Part shown: positions 63,990 through 64,000 of the stretch, piece by piece
Layout: every line of letters starts with the position of its first letter
Position numbering within the stretch: the stretch's first letter is position 1
NCBI GenBank assembly: GCA_963747775.1
Contig: CAVVGT010000011.1
Location: 124,001 to 188,000, forward strand
Origin: JAGVSZ01 sp963747775
GTDB taxonomy: Bacteria > Pseudomonadota > Gammaproteobacteria > Burkholderiales > SG8-39
Direction: 5' to 3'
Length of the DNA: 64,000 bases
Translations under genes and position numbers: made by a program
Notes under the pieces: generated by a model
What the model was told of the DNA's origin: nothing
Seen by the model: only the letters and a program-made list of their open reading frames with translations
The model's database searches: none

Positions 63990-64000
63990 AACGTGCGGGC

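Overview
The window is GC-rich (roughly two thirds G+C by eye), densely packed and free of IS elements, CRISPR arrays, rRNA or recognisable tRNA. Gene content suggests a soil or aquatic betaproteobacterium (Burkholderiales-like), probably a draft or metagenome-derived genome. The basis is a Cupriavidus-style cbb operon order, a hupSLCDFGHIJK-hypABFCDE-hypX hydrogenase locus, a Bug/TctC tripartite transporter and aryl-polyene-type ketosynthases. The taxonomic call is inference.

Layout. (1) 1-10.1 kb: end of an Old Yellow Enzyme gene and a MetE-like protein. These are followed by a sugar or sugar-acid ABC importer (binding protein, two permeases, ATPase) with a split UxaA-type dehydratase and an RraA-type aldolase. 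Divergent from these are an SDR dehydrogenase and an FAH-family hydrolase of the kind used in non-phosphorylated L-fuconate/L-rhamnonate routes. (2) 10.1-13.6 kb: DadA, SpeD, NudC and a hydroxyisobutyrate-dehydrogenase-like protein. (3) 13.6-17.9 kb: a compact divergent aryl-polyene-like quartet made of a chain-length factor, a ketosynthase, a methyltransferase and a two-hotdog dehydratase. (4) 17.9-29.8 kb: Calvin cycle operon cbbR / cbbL-cbbS-cbbY-cbbF-cbbP-cbbT-cbbG-cbbK-pyk with a green-type Form IA RuBisCO. (5) 29.9-32.9 kb: an epimerase, a GNAT acetyltransferase and a DHDPS-family aldolase. (6) 33.1-53.0 kb: a membrane-bound, probably O2-tolerant [NiFe] uptake hydrogenase with its full maturation set. 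It includes HypX, which makes the CO ligand in air, followed by NikR, a NiCoT permease and a TonB-dependent receptor. (7) 53.3-64 kb: a second MetE-like protein, a tripartite tricarboxylate transporter with a TIM-barrel isomerase and a TetR regulator, then enoyl-CoA hydratase, a dehydrogenase, a second Old Yellow Enzyme and a CoA-transferase.

Together regions 4 and 6 describe a hydrogen-oxidising autotroph: H2 electrons enter through HupSLC, CO2 is fixed by the cbb operon, and nickel supply is handled by a linked nik module.

Two things stand out. First, from about 33.25 to 44.61 kb many hydrogenase genes carry dense, nearly all single-base insertions that break frame although the encoded residues stay highly conserved. 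A clean island (hupK, hypA, first half of hypB) sits in the middle, and the genes on either side are intact. This looks like a local consensus-quality problem rather than decay, but only reads can decide. Second, GC hairpins recur between cistrons, and two of them share a near-identical sequence placed immediately in front of a start codon.
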